Positions 34,004 to 42,928 of a DNA stretch of 64,000 bases are shown piece by piece. Under the pieces are notes generated by a model. That model made no database searches. It was not told the origin of the DNA and saw nothing but the letters and a program-made list of their open reading frames with translations. The position numbers and the translations under genes were made by a program. Source of the stretch: Clostridia bacterium (GTDB lineage: Bacteria > Bacillota > Clostridia > Oscillospirales > Acutalibacteraceae); NCBI GenBank assembly GCA_017549105.1, contig JAFYVN010000011.1, positions 285,752-349,751 of the forward strand, read 5' to 3'. Each line of letters begins with the position of its first letter. The stretch's first letter is position 1.

Positions 34004-34032
34004 ATAATATGTTTTCCCGCGGCGATATGCAA
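34004..34032 (-). promoter_or_regulatory. mecA promoter
   Basis: On the minus strand TTGCAT (34027-34032) and TATTAT (34004-34009) are 17 bases apart, 46 bases before the start codon. The same AT-rich patch carries TATAAT on the plus strand and may also serve the rightward operon, though no good -35 is seen there. Confidence 0.55.
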
Positions 34033-34067
34033 CGCTTAAATATTGGAATTCAAAGAGGTGGTTACCC

Positions 34068-35021
34068 TTGGCAAATACAGCCTCAAAACAGAATATACTC
34101 AAAGCATCTCAGATTTTCGGTGACTACATCGTTATGATTCTTGCTCCGTGCATAGTTTCCGTTATGTATTACGGTTCAAGGGCGATGGCGGTTATCGCAG
34201 TAAGTATTCTGAGCGCTGTTGTCTGCGATTTTGCAGCAAGCTTTATTATACGAAAAAGATTTTTGCTCAGGGATACGAGCAATATTTTCATAGGTGCGGC
34301 TATAGCGATGATGATGCCTGCAAGCGTACCCCTTTATGTGCCGGCAATTGCTTCTGCGGCGGGTGTGCTGACGGCAAAAATACCGTTCGGCGGTTCTCTC
34401 AGAGCTCCTTTTGTGCCTGCGGCAGCGGGATTTGCGATTGCAAGCGTCTGTTTCAAAGAGCAGGTGTTCACATATGCACAGAATACCGAAGATAAACTTT
34501 TCGGTGCAAATTCGCTTGCGTCTCTTCTCGCGCAGGGCAGCTCGGTTCACATAAACAAAGGAAATGTGTTTGAAATTATTTCGGGTAATATTTCGGGTCC
34601 TATGGGTACGGGTTGCGGAATACTTATGGTTGCGTGCTGCTGTTACCTTTTTGTGCGCAGAAGAAGTGCGCTTCTTGCAACCGGCGGATTTATAGCTGCG
34701 TGCGTGATTTTTGCAGTTCTTTTTCCGAGAGTCAATTCAAATGCGCTTACAAGCGTTGTTCTTGAACTTTCCGCAGGTTCATTGCTTTTCGGTGCTGTTT
34801 TTCTTATCACCGATGTATCAACCCTCCCCAAAGGCAGCGTGGTTAAGGTTGCTTACGGTGCGGTATGCGGTGTAATCTGTATGATAATGAGAAGCGTCGG
34901 CACTTATGAAGAAACAGTTTGTTTTGCAGCGCTTATGGCAAACGGCTTTTCACCGGTTATTGAATCGTCGGTAAAAGTTCTGTCCTCCCGAAAAATGAAG
35001 AAGGGAGCGGCTGAAAAATGA
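34068..35021 (+). CDS. RnfD-like membrane protein lacking the FMN-binding threonine
   Basis: A 317-residue polytopic protein related to RnfD/NqrB of the ferredoxin:NAD+ or Na+-pumping NADH:quinone oxidoreductases. Landmarks align: the first membrane hairpin, RDTSNIFIGAAIAMMMPASVP, AKIPFGGSLRAPFVPAAAG, and the SGNISGPMGTGCGILM segment corresponding to the G-x-x-PGSIGE region. The S/D-GAT-x-x-A motif that carries covalent FMN on threonine reads FGANSLASLL, so the threonine is Asn148. It starts with TTG after AGAGGTGG. Its last codons overlap the next gene by four bases. It is the first of a D-E-A set without rnfB, C or G. Confidence 0.8.
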   Translation: MANTASKQNILKASQIFGDYIVMILAPCIVSVMYYGSRAMAVIAVSILSAVVCDFAASFIIRKRFLLRDTSNIFIGAAIAMMMPASVPLYVPAIASAAGVLTAKIPFGGSLRAPFVPAAAGFAIASVCFKEQVFTYAQNTEDKLFGANSLASLLAQGSSVHINKGNVFEIISGNISGPMGTGCGILMVACCCYLFVRRRSALLATGGFIAACVIFAVLFPRVNSNALTSVVLELSAGSLLFGAVFLITDVSTLPKGSVVKVAYGAVCGVICMIMRSVGTYEETVCFAALMANGFSPVIESSVKVLSSRKMKKGAAEK

Positions 35022-35872
35022 GTAATAATATTTCTTTTAAAGACGTATTTATCAAAGGAGCGGTAATTTATAATCCCGTGCTCATTCAGCTTGTCGGTCT
35101 TTGCCCCGTTGTTGCGGCGTCAACTACTTTTGCAAGAGCGGCAATGCTTTCAGTGGTGCTTTGCGTTGAACTTATTGTCACCTGCACCGTGGCAAGCGCC
35201 CTTTTCAAAAAAATCCCGAGATGGGTCAGAGTTTTGCTCTATCTTATTATCGGAACGGCAATTATATGCCCTCTTTTATGGTATATCGAATCGTTTTCTC
35301 TCATAAACCTGAGCCTCGGTATGAAAATATATATACCTCTTATTGCAGTTAATTCCATGACTGCGGTTCACTGTGAGCAGTTTTCCGTTAAAAACAGCGT
35401 AAAGCTTTCGCTTTATGATGCGGCAGCTGCCGGATTCGGTGCATCCATTATTATTCTGATTGTCGGTGCAGTCAGAGAATTGCTTGCAAATTCAGCAATC
35501 GGCGGAATGCCGGTCAATCTTCCGATAACATTCAAAGGAATGGCATTGCCCTTCGGCTGTCTTATTCTTCTCGGATTTATGGCGGCAGGTCTCAAAGCGT
35601 TTGTTGCGAGGATGTATCCTCAGAATTCTGCGGATGAAGAACCCGTGGTAAGTGAGGTTTTTGCAGATGAAAACAGCGAAGTGACCGAGGTTGAGATTTT
35701 CGATGAGTTCTGGGCAGAGCCTCAGCCGGAAGAAGTTCCGGAGGTTCCGATGAGTGTTCCTGAAAAAACGTCGGTTAAACCCGCAGAACCTTCATTCAGC
35801 ACGGCAGAAGAAATTGACGAGCTTTTAAAATCGCTCGGTATTGATATCGACATAAAGGGGGATAAGCAATGA
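35018..35872 (+). CDS. RnfE-like membrane protein with one cluster cysteine lost and an acidic tail
   Basis: A 284-residue protein related to RnfE/NqrD. NPVLIQLVGLCPVVAAS near the N-terminus keeps the first buried cluster cysteine (Cys29). The second, normally in a VNC motif, is Ser113 in PLIAVNSMTAV. GAVRELLANSAIGG matches the GAIRELLG motif. Residues about 205-284 are an extra acidic, proline- and glutamate-rich cytoplasmic tail ending in a short helix (TAEEIDELLKSLGIDI), not present in usual RnfE (about 200-230 residues). Four-base overlaps with both neighbours indicate a tightly coupled complex. Confidence 0.8.
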   Translation: MSNNISFKDVFIKGAVIYNPVLIQLVGLCPVVAASTTFARAAMLSVVLCVELIVTCTVASALFKKIPRWVRVLLYLIIGTAIICPLLWYIESFSLINLSLGMKIYIPLIAVNSMTAVHCEQFSVKNSVKLSLYDAAAAGFGASIIILIVGAVRELLANSAIGGMPVNLPITFKGMALPFGCLILLGFMAAGLKAFVARMYPQNSADEEPVVSEVFADENSEVTEVEIFDEFWAEPQPEEVPEVPMSVPEKTSVKPAEPSFSTAEEIDELLKSLGIDIDIKGDKQ

Positions 35873-36462
35873 GAATATTAACAGACCTGCTTATGACCGC
35901 CCTTTATACGGTTTTTGCGCAGAACCTTGTGCTCAGTTCGGGTCTTGGTATGAGCGAAGCCATCAGAGTTTCAACAAAACCCGGTACCTTCGGAAAATTT
36001 GCGCTGATGATTTCGGGATTTTCGGTTGTAACAAGTACCCTTTGCAGTCTTATCGACTCGTTCAAGCCGATGGAAGCAATGCCCTACGCAGTCAGAGCGG
36101 CAATTTATGCAGGTGTTCTCGCAGGCGTTTATATAATCGTTGCCGCTGTTATGAGACTCTTTTTCGGTTCATCGGCAAAAATACTCGGAACGCTTGGTAT
36201 TGCGGCGCTCAATACCCTTGTTTTTACGATTCCCCATATCAACAATTCTGCGGCATATTCGTTTGCAGGCAGTATCGGTTCGGGTATCGGTGCGGGTATT
36301 GCGTTTGTGCTTGCGGCAGCGCTTATAAACAGCGGATCACGCAAGCTTGCGGAGAATGAGGATATTCCCGAGATTTTCAAAGGCACTCCCGCAATGTTCT
36401 TTTATGTTGCAATGCTTTCACTTGCGTTTGCGGGATTTACGGATTCAAATATTTTCGGTTGA
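35869..36462 (+). CDS. RnfA-like membrane protein lacking both cluster cysteines
   Basis: A 197-residue, six-segment protein related to RnfA/NqrE. FAQNLVLSSGLGMSEAIRVS corresponds to the NNFVLSRFLGICPFLGVS segment, with the cysteine region reading GMS (Ser29). The second ligand motif TTNC reads ALNT (Thr116). The C-terminal PEIFKGTPAMFFYVAMLSLAF matches PKAFQGTPI...AGLLSLAF. Fold landmarks are kept while redox ligands are gone. Four-base overlap with the RnfE-like gene. It ends 11 bases before a small membrane protein gene. Confidence 0.8.
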   Translation: MRILTDLLMTALYTVFAQNLVLSSGLGMSEAIRVSTKPGTFGKFALMISGFSVVTSTLCSLIDSFKPMEAMPYAVRAAIYAGVLAGVYIIVAAVMRLFFGSSAKILGTLGIAALNTLVFTIPHINNSAAYSFAGSIGSGIGAGIAFVLAAALINSGSRKLAENEDIPEIFKGTPAMFFYVAMLSLAFAGFTDSNIFG

Positions 36463-36472
36463 GGAAAAAATT

Positions 36473-36757
36473 ATGCCCAAAACAGGAAAAATAGAAAAAA
36501 CGCTCAAGCCCTCAGAGCGTAAAAGCATAACGGAGTTTTCAACCCGTTTCGGTTCGGGTCCGACCTATGAAGAGAGGGTGAGGAGCAAGAAAATTGCTAT
36601 GATCATTCTGATAACCGCAGGGATTCTTGCGCTTATCGGTACCGGCTATTTCTTTGCCGATGTTTTTATAAAAATTACGGAAATGCCTTACGAACATCAG
36701 ACGGCATCGATGAATATTATTTTTAAGGAAATTGCAGATGGAATTCATACCCTATAA
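36473..36757 (+). CDS. small single-pass membrane protein following the RnfDEA-like genes
   Basis: A 94-residue protein. The first 40 residues are basic and hydrophilic. Residues about 43-63 form one membrane segment (IAMIILITAGILALIGTGYF), and about 30 residues follow. No family is recognised. GAGGA overlaps the previous stop and precedes the ATG. Its end overlaps the GH13 gene by 20 bases. Tight spacing suggests it belongs to the same operon and may be an accessory subunit of the RnfDEA-like complex. Confidence 0.7.
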   Translation: MPKTGKIEKTLKPSERKSITEFSTRFGSGPTYEERVRSKKIAMIILITAGILALIGTGYFFADVFIKITEMPYEHQTASMNIIFKEIADGIHTL

Positions 36758-38591
36758 TTCACGTTTGACATATCATAAATATCCCTTCGGAGCGCTCAGA
36801 GAAGGAGAAGAAACGGTTATCCGCATTGTTCTTCCGAGAGGTCTCGGATGTTTCCGTGCTGCTCTCGAGGTTACGGCTGACGGAGGCGAAAGCTTCGCAA
36901 TTCCGATGGTTTGGGACTGTATGCAGGGCAGCGATGAGGAATGGTGGAAGGTATCGTTCATACCCGAAAAAGAGGGGATTTATTGGTACCGTTTCACCGT
37001 TGAATGCCGTGAAGGAACAAAACAGATAACAAGATTTGAAAATTCAACCGGCAGACTGTCATCCGACGGAGCGGATTTTCAGCTCACTGTTTATTCAAAG
37101 AGTTTTTCTACGCCCGACTGGATTAAAGGATCGGTTATCTATCAGATTTTTCCCGACAGATTCTGCAATTCGGGCAAAGCCAAAAGAGGTGTTCCCAAAG
37201 ACAGAATCCTGCGCTCCGATTGGGGCGGTGAGCCTTTGTGGGAGCCTGACAAAGACGGCAGAATAACAAAGCAGGATTATTTTGGCGGCGATTTCAAGGG
37301 AATTGAGCAGAAGCTTGATTATCTTGAGTCTCTCGGAGTGGGATGTATATATCTTAACCCCGTTTTTGAGGCACACACCAATCACCGTTACGATACTGCA
37401 AACTATGAAAAAGTTGATTCGCTTCTCGGCTCGGCAAAGGATTTTTCCGACCTCTGCAAGTCGGCGAAGTCAAAGAATATCGGCATTGTGCTTGACGGTG
37501 TTTTCAGCCATACGGGAGCGGACAGCATATATTTCAACAAAAACGGCAGATACAAAAACGACGGAGCTTACAACAGCAGGCAGTCGCCTTATTTTGACTG
37601 GTACAAATTCGGCAAATATCCCGATGAATATTCAAGCTGGTGGGGAGTTGACATCCTTCCCGAGGTTGACGAAGAGAACGACGGCTATATTGAATATATC
37701 GCAGGCGAAAAGGGAATTCTCCGCAAGTGGCTCAAGGCGGGTGCAAGCGGCTGGAGACTCGATGTTGCCGATGAACTGCCCGATAAATTCCTTGATGCTT
37801 TACGAAAAGCGGTCAAAGCAGAAAAAACCGATGCATTTATTCTGGGTGAGGTCTGGGAGGATGCATCCAACAAAATCAGCTATGGCAGCAGAAGACGTTA
37901 TCTTCTCGGTGCACAGCTTGACAGCGTAATGAACTATCCTTTTGCCTGTTATCTTATCGATTTTGCAATTACGGGTGAGGCAGAAGGCTTCAACGATAAA
38001 ATTCTTGAAATCTGCGAAAATTATCCGAAGGATGCCGTTGATTGCCTTATGAATCATATCGGCACTCACGACACCTGCCGTGTGCTCAGCCGTCTTGCAA
38101 CTCTCGGTAATTATTACGGCACTCATCTCAACCGTTATAAGGGCGGTCTGACCGGTGAACAGTCGGATTACGGCAAAAGACTGCTCAGACTTGTTTCGGT
38201 TATGCAGTTCACTCTTCCGGGTGTGCCTTGCATTTATTACGGAGATGAAGCGGGTCTTGACGGCGGTGAAGACCCCTACAACAGAGGCTGCTATCCTTGG
38301 GGGAAAGAGGATGAGGAGCTTATTGAACATTACCGTTTTCTCGGCAGACTCCGTAAGGAGCATAAGCTGTTTGCAGACGGTGAATTTGTTCCCGTTTCGG
38401 CGGTGATGGGTTGCGTTGCTTACGAGAGAAGAGGCGACGGTGAAAGAATAATGACCGTTGCAAACCGCAACAGCCATCCGATTGTATATATTCTTCCCGA
38501 GGAGGGGTTTGATGCTCTGACCGGTGGCACTGTCAACGGCAGAGAACTTTATCTTGACAGAGAAACTGCGGCAATTCTTATAAAGAAATAA
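36738..38591 (+). CDS. glycoside hydrolase family 13 alpha-amylase/neopullulanase-like enzyme
   Basis: A 617-residue cytoplasmic enzyme acting on alpha-glucans or maltodextrins. Residues about 1-125 form a beta-sandwich of the CBM34/E-set type. The catalytic barrel starts GSVIYQIFPDRF. Conserved regions: DGVFSHTG, GWRLDVADE with the nucleophile aspartate, LGEVWEDA with the acid/base glutamate, and MNHIGTHDTCRV with the third aspartate. No signal peptide, so it degrades imported or stored glucan. The ATG at 36738 follows AAGGA and lies inside the end of the preceding gene. It is followed 11 bases later by the LCP-like gene. Confidence 0.9.
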   Translation: MEFIPYNSRLTYHKYPFGALREGEETVIRIVLPRGLGCFRAALEVTADGGESFAIPMVWDCMQGSDEEWWKVSFIPEKEGIYWYRFTVECREGTKQITRFENSTGRLSSDGADFQLTVYSKSFSTPDWIKGSVIYQIFPDRFCNSGKAKRGVPKDRILRSDWGGEPLWEPDKDGRITKQDYFGGDFKGIEQKLDYLESLGVGCIYLNPVFEAHTNHRYDTANYEKVDSLLGSAKDFSDLCKSAKSKNIGIVLDGVFSHTGADSIYFNKNGRYKNDGAYNSRQSPYFDWYKFGKYPDEYSSWWGVDILPEVDEENDGYIEYIAGEKGILRKWLKAGASGWRLDVADELPDKFLDALRKAVKAEKTDAFILGEVWEDASNKISYGSRRRYLLGAQLDSVMNYPFACYLIDFAITGEAEGFNDKILEICENYPKDAVDCLMNHIGTHDTCRVLSRLATLGNYYGTHLNRYKGGLTGEQSDYGKRLLRLVSVMQFTLPGVPCIYYGDEAGLDGGEDPYNRGCYPWGKEDEELIEHYRFLGRLRKEHKLFADGEFVPVSAVMGCVAYERRGDGERIMTVANRNSHPIVYILPEEGFDALTGGTVNGRELYLDRETAAILIKK

Positions 38592-38602
38592 GGTTAATAT
38601 AA

Positions 38603-39475
38603 ATGGCTAAAAAAACCAAGAACATTATGTTCACAACTCAGCGACGGAATGAAGACAGAGGATTCAGAAAATTTTCGGTTGTTTTTGCCGGGAGTGTTCT
38701 GATGATTCTTCTCGTTTCGTGCCTTGCAATTCTGAATAAATATGATTTTGATATCAGAACCGCGATGGGCGGCGATTCCGTTACGGAGACCCAGCCCGTA
38801 ACCGAAATATCAACCGCGTGGCAGGAAGAAGCGGATAAAACTTACTTTTTCTGGTGCTCTGATTCGGTGAGCAGAGAAATGCGATTTGCGTGGCTTGTTA
38901 ATTTCAGACTGCCCGAAGCGAGGGTGAATGTCTGCGCTCTTTCGCCCGATACACTTCTTTCGGACGGCACGGAAACGCTTGAATCCGTGCTTGCAAAAGA
39001 GGGTGAAAACGAAGCTGTCAAAAAGCTCGAAGAGCTTACAGGTTCTCATATTGACGGATATATCGGATCGGACGATGAAAGCTTCAAGGCGATGATAAAT
39101 TACCTTGGCGGTGCGGATGTAACCGTACCCGAGCAGATTGAATACCGCGGCAATGAATTTACCGTTATCCTTGTAAAAGGAAAACAGAATCTTAAAGCAG
39201 ATACCCTTTTCAAATATCTGCGTTATCTCGGCACCATCGGTTCAAGGGGCAAAAATCTTCAGTCAACCGTGCTTCTTGAAATTCTTGACGGAGTTTTCAG
39301 ACCGTCGAACACCGAGAAGCGTGAAAGATATTTTTCAAAGCTTTCCAATACGGTTAAAACCAACCTTTCGATTGTTGATTATTCATCGGCAGAAAACGGT
39401 ATAAAAGCATTTATGCAGAGCGGAATCCAAAAGAGAAACATCGTTGATTCCCCTGCGGAAATAAATGAGGATTGA
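38603..39475 (+). CDS. degenerate LytR-CpsA-Psr (LCP)-like membrane protein
   Basis: A 290-residue protein with an N-terminal basic region, one membrane segment (about 27-46) and an external domain. LCP enzymes attach anionic glycopolymers to peptidoglycan. Recognisable are GSHIDGYIGSDDESFKAMIN, YLGGADVTVPEQIEYR (the lVD-x-LGGVdV-x-vp motif) and LKADTLFKYLRY. The catalytic arginine region normally reads R...GRxxRQQ. Here it is GSRGKNLQS, with one of the expected arginines missing, so activity is doubtful. It lies between the GH13 and transglutaminase-like genes. Confidence 0.65.
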   Translation: MAKKTKNIMFTTQRRNEDRGFRKFSVVFAGSVLMILLVSCLAILNKYDFDIRTAMGGDSVTETQPVTEISTAWQEEADKTYFFWCSDSVSREMRFAWLVNFRLPEARVNVCALSPDTLLSDGTETLESVLAKEGENEAVKKLEELTGSHIDGYIGSDDESFKAMINYLGGADVTVPEQIEYRGNEFTVILVKGKQNLKADTLFKYLRYLGTIGSRGKNLQSTVLLEILDGVFRPSNTEKRERYFSKLSNTVKTNLSIVDYSSAENGIKAFMQSGIQKRNIVDSPAEINED

Positions 39476-39476
39476 T

Positions 39477-40646
39477 ATGAAAAAAATTCTTTCTTTTTTG
39501 CTCAGTGCGGTGCTTACTTTTGTTTGTGTAGCAGCGGCGCTGACCATCGGTTATGTTGTTCTTACGTCTTCGGAGATGTATGAATGGTACACTGCTGAAG
39601 CTGCGGAAGAAACGGAGTTCGGAAGTCCTTATAAATTCTATTACGAAAAACTTGATAACATCGAAAAGCACACATATAACGAAATCATAACGCATATTTA
39701 CGATATGCCCGAGCAGATTGAAGTTCCAGCCATCAGCTTCGAACAGCTTGACAGGGTGTTTTCGGCTGTTCTTATGGATAATCCCGATTTGTTTTTTGTG
39801 GGCAGAAAATGCACTTTGTCATCTAAAATGCTCAAAACCTTCTGCGCGGTGGATTATATAATCTCCAAGGATGAATACCTCGCCCAGCGAGAAGAGATAG
39901 AAAAATCAAAGCAGGATATAATATCTTCGCTTTCGAATCCCGAAGATGAATGGCAGACGGAGCTTGAAATTCACGACTATATAGTCGATAACTGCACCTA
40001 TGAACTGAGTGAACCTAGACTGGTCTGCTCTTCGGTTTACGGTGCGCTTATAAACGGACGTGCGGCCTGTGAAGGTTATTCGAGGGCGGCAAAGCTGCTC
40101 TTTGATGAGGTCGGAATCGAAAGTGCACTGGTCAGCGGAACTTCAAAGAGTGAAGATGGCAATGAGGGTCCGCATATGTGGAATGCCGTTAAAATCAACG
40201 GTGATTTCTATTATCTTGACTGCACATGGGATGACCCCGTCAGCGCAAACGGCGAAGAAATGAAGATTTATTCTTATTTCAATGTCACAACAAAGGTGAT
40301 TTCAAAAACTCATTCGGAGTTTTCTTATAACTTTGTCTGCATCGATACGGCAGAGAATTATTTTGTCAAAACCGGCAGATATTTTGACGGCTATGACCGT
40401 TCATACGAAAAAAAGATTGCCGATATGATATCGGACAGTATCGGTTCGGGTGAAAATGTTCAGATTCTTTTCGGAAACAAAAAGGATTACCGTTCAGCCG
40501 TGAAGGATCTGATTGATAACAAAAGAGTGTATGAGGTACTCTCGCTTGCCGAAAGGCTTTCGGGTGAAAAATTATCAAAAAAATCAGTGACTTATCTTAA
40601 AGACGATGAGCATCTGATGTTGACTCTTATTCCTGAAAGAGGTTAA
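39477..40646 (+). CDS. exported transglutaminase-like domain protein
   Basis: A 389-residue protein with an N-terminal membrane or signal segment ([20 protein letters not shown]). The transglutaminase-like (cysteine protease fold) core is at about 165-270: Cys in [15 protein letters not shown], His in [10 protein letters not shown], Asp in [10 protein letters not shown], the full catalytic triad. Such proteins act as peptidases or cross-linking enzymes at the cell surface. The substrate is unknown. The ATG at 39477 overlaps the region of the LCP-like stop (AATGAGGATTGAT); an earlier frame start is weaker. It ends five bases before folE. Confidence 0.82.
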   Translation: MKKILSFLLSAVLTFVCVAAALTIGYVVLTSSEMYEWYTAEAAEETEFGSPYKFYYEKLDNIEKHTYNEIITHIYDMPEQIEVPAISFEQLDRVFSAVLMDNPDLFFVGRKCTLSSKMLKTFCAVDYIISKDEYLAQREEIEKSKQDIISSLSNPEDEWQTELEIHDYIVDNCTYELSEPRLVCSSVYGALINGRAACEGYSRAAKLLFDEVGIESALVSGTSKSEDGNEGPHMWNAVKINGDFYYLDCTWDDPVSANGEEMKIYSYFNVTTKVISKTHSEFSYNFVCIDTAENYFVKTGRYFDGYDRSYEKKIADMISDSIGSGENVQILFGNKKDYRSAVKDLIDNKRVYEVLSLAERLSGEKLSKKSVTYLKDDEHLMLTLIPERG

Positions 40647-40651
40647 AAATT

Positions 40652-41215
40652 ATGGATAAACAGAGAATTGAAGCTGCGGTAAGAGAAATTCTTATTGCCA
40701 TCGGAGAAGACCCCGACAGAGAGGGTCTTGTTGAAACTCCGTCAAGAGTTGCAAGAATGTATGAGGAGATTTTTTCGGGTCTTGAGGATGACGCAACAAG
40801 ACATCTCAAGCTTTTCAACGAAAGCGGAAACGAAGAGATGGTTGTTGTGCGTGATATTCCTCTTTACTCGATGTGCGAGCACCATCTTATCCCGTTTATG
40901 GGGAAGGCACACATTGCTTATATTCCGTCTGGCGGCAAGGTTATCGGTCTTTCAAAGCTTGCAAGAATCGTTGAATGTTTTGCTAAAAGGCCTCAGCTTC
41001 AGGAGCGTCTGACCGCTCAGATTGCCGATTTTCTTGACGAAAACCTCAATCCCCTGGGTGTTGCGGTTGTTGTTGAGGCGGAGCATCTTTGCATGACAAT
41101 GCGAGGTGCAAGAGCTTCGGGAGCGCAGACAAGAACTTCAGCGCTCAGAGGCACAATGAGAAGCGATTCAAAAACAAGGGCAGAGGCAATGTCGCTTCTG
41201 ACAGGAGAAAGATAA
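40652..41215 (+). CDS. folE: GTP cyclohydrolase I
   Basis: First step of folate synthesis: GTP to 7,8-dihydroneopterin triphosphate. A 187-residue protein with all zinc ligands (Cys and His in [10 protein letters not shown] and Cys in EHLCMTMRG) and the family motifs [20 protein letters not shown] and [19 protein letters not shown]. It is followed two bases later by folP, starting the operon folE-folP-folB-folK. Confidence 0.95.
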   Translation: MDKQRIEAAVREILIAIGEDPDREGLVETPSRVARMYEEIFSGLEDDATRHLKLFNESGNEEMVVVRDIPLYSMCEHHLIPFMGKAHIAYIPSGGKVIGLSKLARIVECFAKRPQLQERLTAQIADFLDENLNPLGVAVVVEAEHLCMTMRGARASGAQTRTSALRGTMRSDSKTRAEAMSLLTGER

Positions 41216-41216
41216 A

Positions 41217-42044
41217 ATGTTCAAAGCAGGAAAATATGAATTCCCTCTCGGAAAAAGAACCTATATTATGGGGATTCTTAACTGCACCCCCGATTCTTTT
41301 TCGGATGGCGGTCTTTACAATTCGCCCGAAAAGGCGGTTAAACACGCACTGATGATGCAGGAACAGGGTGCGGATATAATCGATATCGGTGCAAATTCAA
41401 CCCGACCCGATGCAATCATTCTTTCGGGCGAAGAAGAGAAAAAAAGGCTTCTGCCGATTCTCGAAGCGGTGCTTGGCAAGGTTTCGGTTGCGGTGTCGGT
41501 GGATACATTTTACCCCGTTTGTGCCGAAGCGGCACTTTCGATGGGTGCGGATATAATCAACGATATCAGCGGAGTTTTCAATTCCGATATGGCGATGCTC
41601 GCAAAAAAATACGGTGCAGGCTATGTTGTTATGCATAACCCCTGCGGTGCGGGTGTTACGGCTCAATATCCGAACGGAGTTGTCAGTGAAATCCGTGAGT
41701 TTTTTCTTGATGCGATAAAGCTTGCAGAGGAATGCGGACTGCCGAAAAGCAGTCTTTGTCTTGATCCCGGAATCGGTTTCAGCAAATCCGTTGAGGATAA
41801 TTTTGATATCCTCCGTGAAGCGGACAAGCTCAAATTCAGCGAAACGGCACTTCTTTTTGCCGGTTCAAGAAAAAGGTTCATCGGTGCTGTCAGCGGTGTT
41901 GAAGACAGCCGTTTGCGTGACCCCGGCACAGTTGCGGCGCATACTGCGGCAATTGCGGGCGGTGCGGATATTATCCGTGTTCACGATGTTGAGGCGGCTG
42001 TACAGAGCGCAAGAGTTGCCGATGCGATTTACAGGAGGGTCTGA
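41217..42044 (+). CDS. folP: dihydropteroate synthase
   Basis: Condenses dihydropterin pyrophosphate with p-aminobenzoate; the target of sulfonamides. A 275-residue TIM barrel with IMGILNCTPDSFSDGG at about 18, IIDIGANSTRPD, VDTFYPVCAEAA and CLDPGIGFSKSVEDNF. It follows folE by one base after its stop and precedes folB by three. Confidence 0.95.
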   Translation: MFKAGKYEFPLGKRTYIMGILNCTPDSFSDGGLYNSPEKAVKHALMMQEQGADIIDIGANSTRPDAIILSGEEEKKRLLPILEAVLGKVSVAVSVDTFYPVCAEAALSMGADIINDISGVFNSDMAMLAKKYGAGYVVMHNPCGAGVTAQYPNGVVSEIREFFLDAIKLAEECGLPKSSLCLDPGIGFSKSVEDNFDILREADKLKFSETALLFAGSRKRFIGAVSGVEDSRLRDPGTVAAHTAAIAGGADIIRVHDVEAAVQSARVADAIYRRV

Positions 42045-42047
42045 CCT

Positions 42048-42413
42048 ATGGATAAAATACTTGTCAGAGGACTTAAGATTTTTGCTTATCACGGAGTAAA
42101 CGAAGAGGAAAAAGTCGACGGTCAGAATTTTATTTTTGATATCGACGCTTTTGTTGATATAAGTGTTCCGTGTGAGAGCGACGATGTTGCAGACACCGTC
42201 AGCTATGCAAAAATCATAAAAGAAACAACCAGAATATTCACATCCCAAAAGGATGATTTGCTTGAAAGAGCGGCGCAAAGGGTTGCCGACGGACTTTTTG
42301 AGAGCTTTGATAAAATTCAGAGCCTCAGAATTCTGCTCAAAAAACCCGAAGCACCCATAAAAGCGGATTTTGAATATGTGGGCGTTGAAATCAACAGAAA
42401 CAGAGGAAAATAA
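42048..42413 (+). CDS. folB: dihydroneopterin aldolase
   Basis: Converts dihydroneopterin to hydroxymethyl-dihydropterin and glycolaldehyde. A 121-residue protein with the family signature GLKIFAYHGVNEEEKVDGQN, SYAKIIKETTRI and the C-terminal KPEAPIKADFEYVGVEI. It lies between folP and folK with minimal spacing. Confidence 0.93.
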   Translation: MDKILVRGLKIFAYHGVNEEEKVDGQNFIFDIDAFVDISVPCESDDVADTVSYAKIIKETTRIFTSQKDDLLERAAQRVADGLFESFDKIQSLRILLKKPEAPIKADFEYVGVEINRNRGK

Positions 42414-42415
42414 AA

Positions 42416-42928
42416 ATGAGTGAAGCAGTAATTGCGCTGGGGACAAATCTCGGCAACAGAACAGAAAATATCAATACCGCCGTCAGAGCGATTGCAAAGC
42501 TCAGCGGAGTAAAAATCATAAAGGCATCGGGTATTTACGAAACCGAACCCGTCGGATGTGACGAAGATCTGAAGTTTTACAATGCGGCTCTGCTTGTTGA
42601 AACCTCGGTTTCACCCGCCGTTCTTCTGGGCGAATGCCTCGGCATTGAAGCGGCAATGGGCAGAATCAGAGAAAAGAAAAACGGACCGAGAGTTATTGAC
42701 CTTGACCTTATTCTTTACGATGGCTTCAAGTCCGAAAGCTATGAGCTTACCCTTCCGCATCCCCGTGCACTTGAAAGAGCGTTTGTGCTTGCTCCGCTTC
42801 TTGAACTCTATCCCGAAGGCAGAGCACCGGGAATGTTTTTTGCGCCCAAGCTCAGAGACCTCGGCACAGACGGAATAACAAAAACCGAAAAAGAAATTAT
42901 AATTCCCATCTACGGTGAGGTGGAATAA
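42416..42928 (+). CDS. folK: 2-amino-4-hydroxy-6-hydroxymethyldihydropteridine pyrophosphokinase
   Basis: Activates hydroxymethyl-dihydropterin for FolP using ATP. A 170-residue protein with IALGTNLGNRTENI at the start, ASGIYETEPVGCDEDLKFYNA, and the signature GPRVIDLDLILYDG followed by LPHPRALERAFVLAPL. Its TAA stop shares a base with the ATG of the DUF6472 gene. It completes the fol operon; pab genes are not in the window. Confidence 0.94.
   Translation: MSEAVIALGTNLGNRTENINTAVRAIAKLSGVKIIKASGIYETEPVGCDEDLKFYNAALLVETSVSPAVLLGECLGIEAAMGRIREKKNGPRVIDLDLILYDGFKSESYELTLPHPRALERAFVLAPLLELYPEGRAPGMFFAPKLRDLGTDGITKTEKEIIIPIYGEVE

Noticed and set aside
34068-36462. A normal Rnf complex
   Set aside because: Only the D, E and A homologues are present, and key cofactor residues are missing, so the standard electron-transport annotation is not supported.
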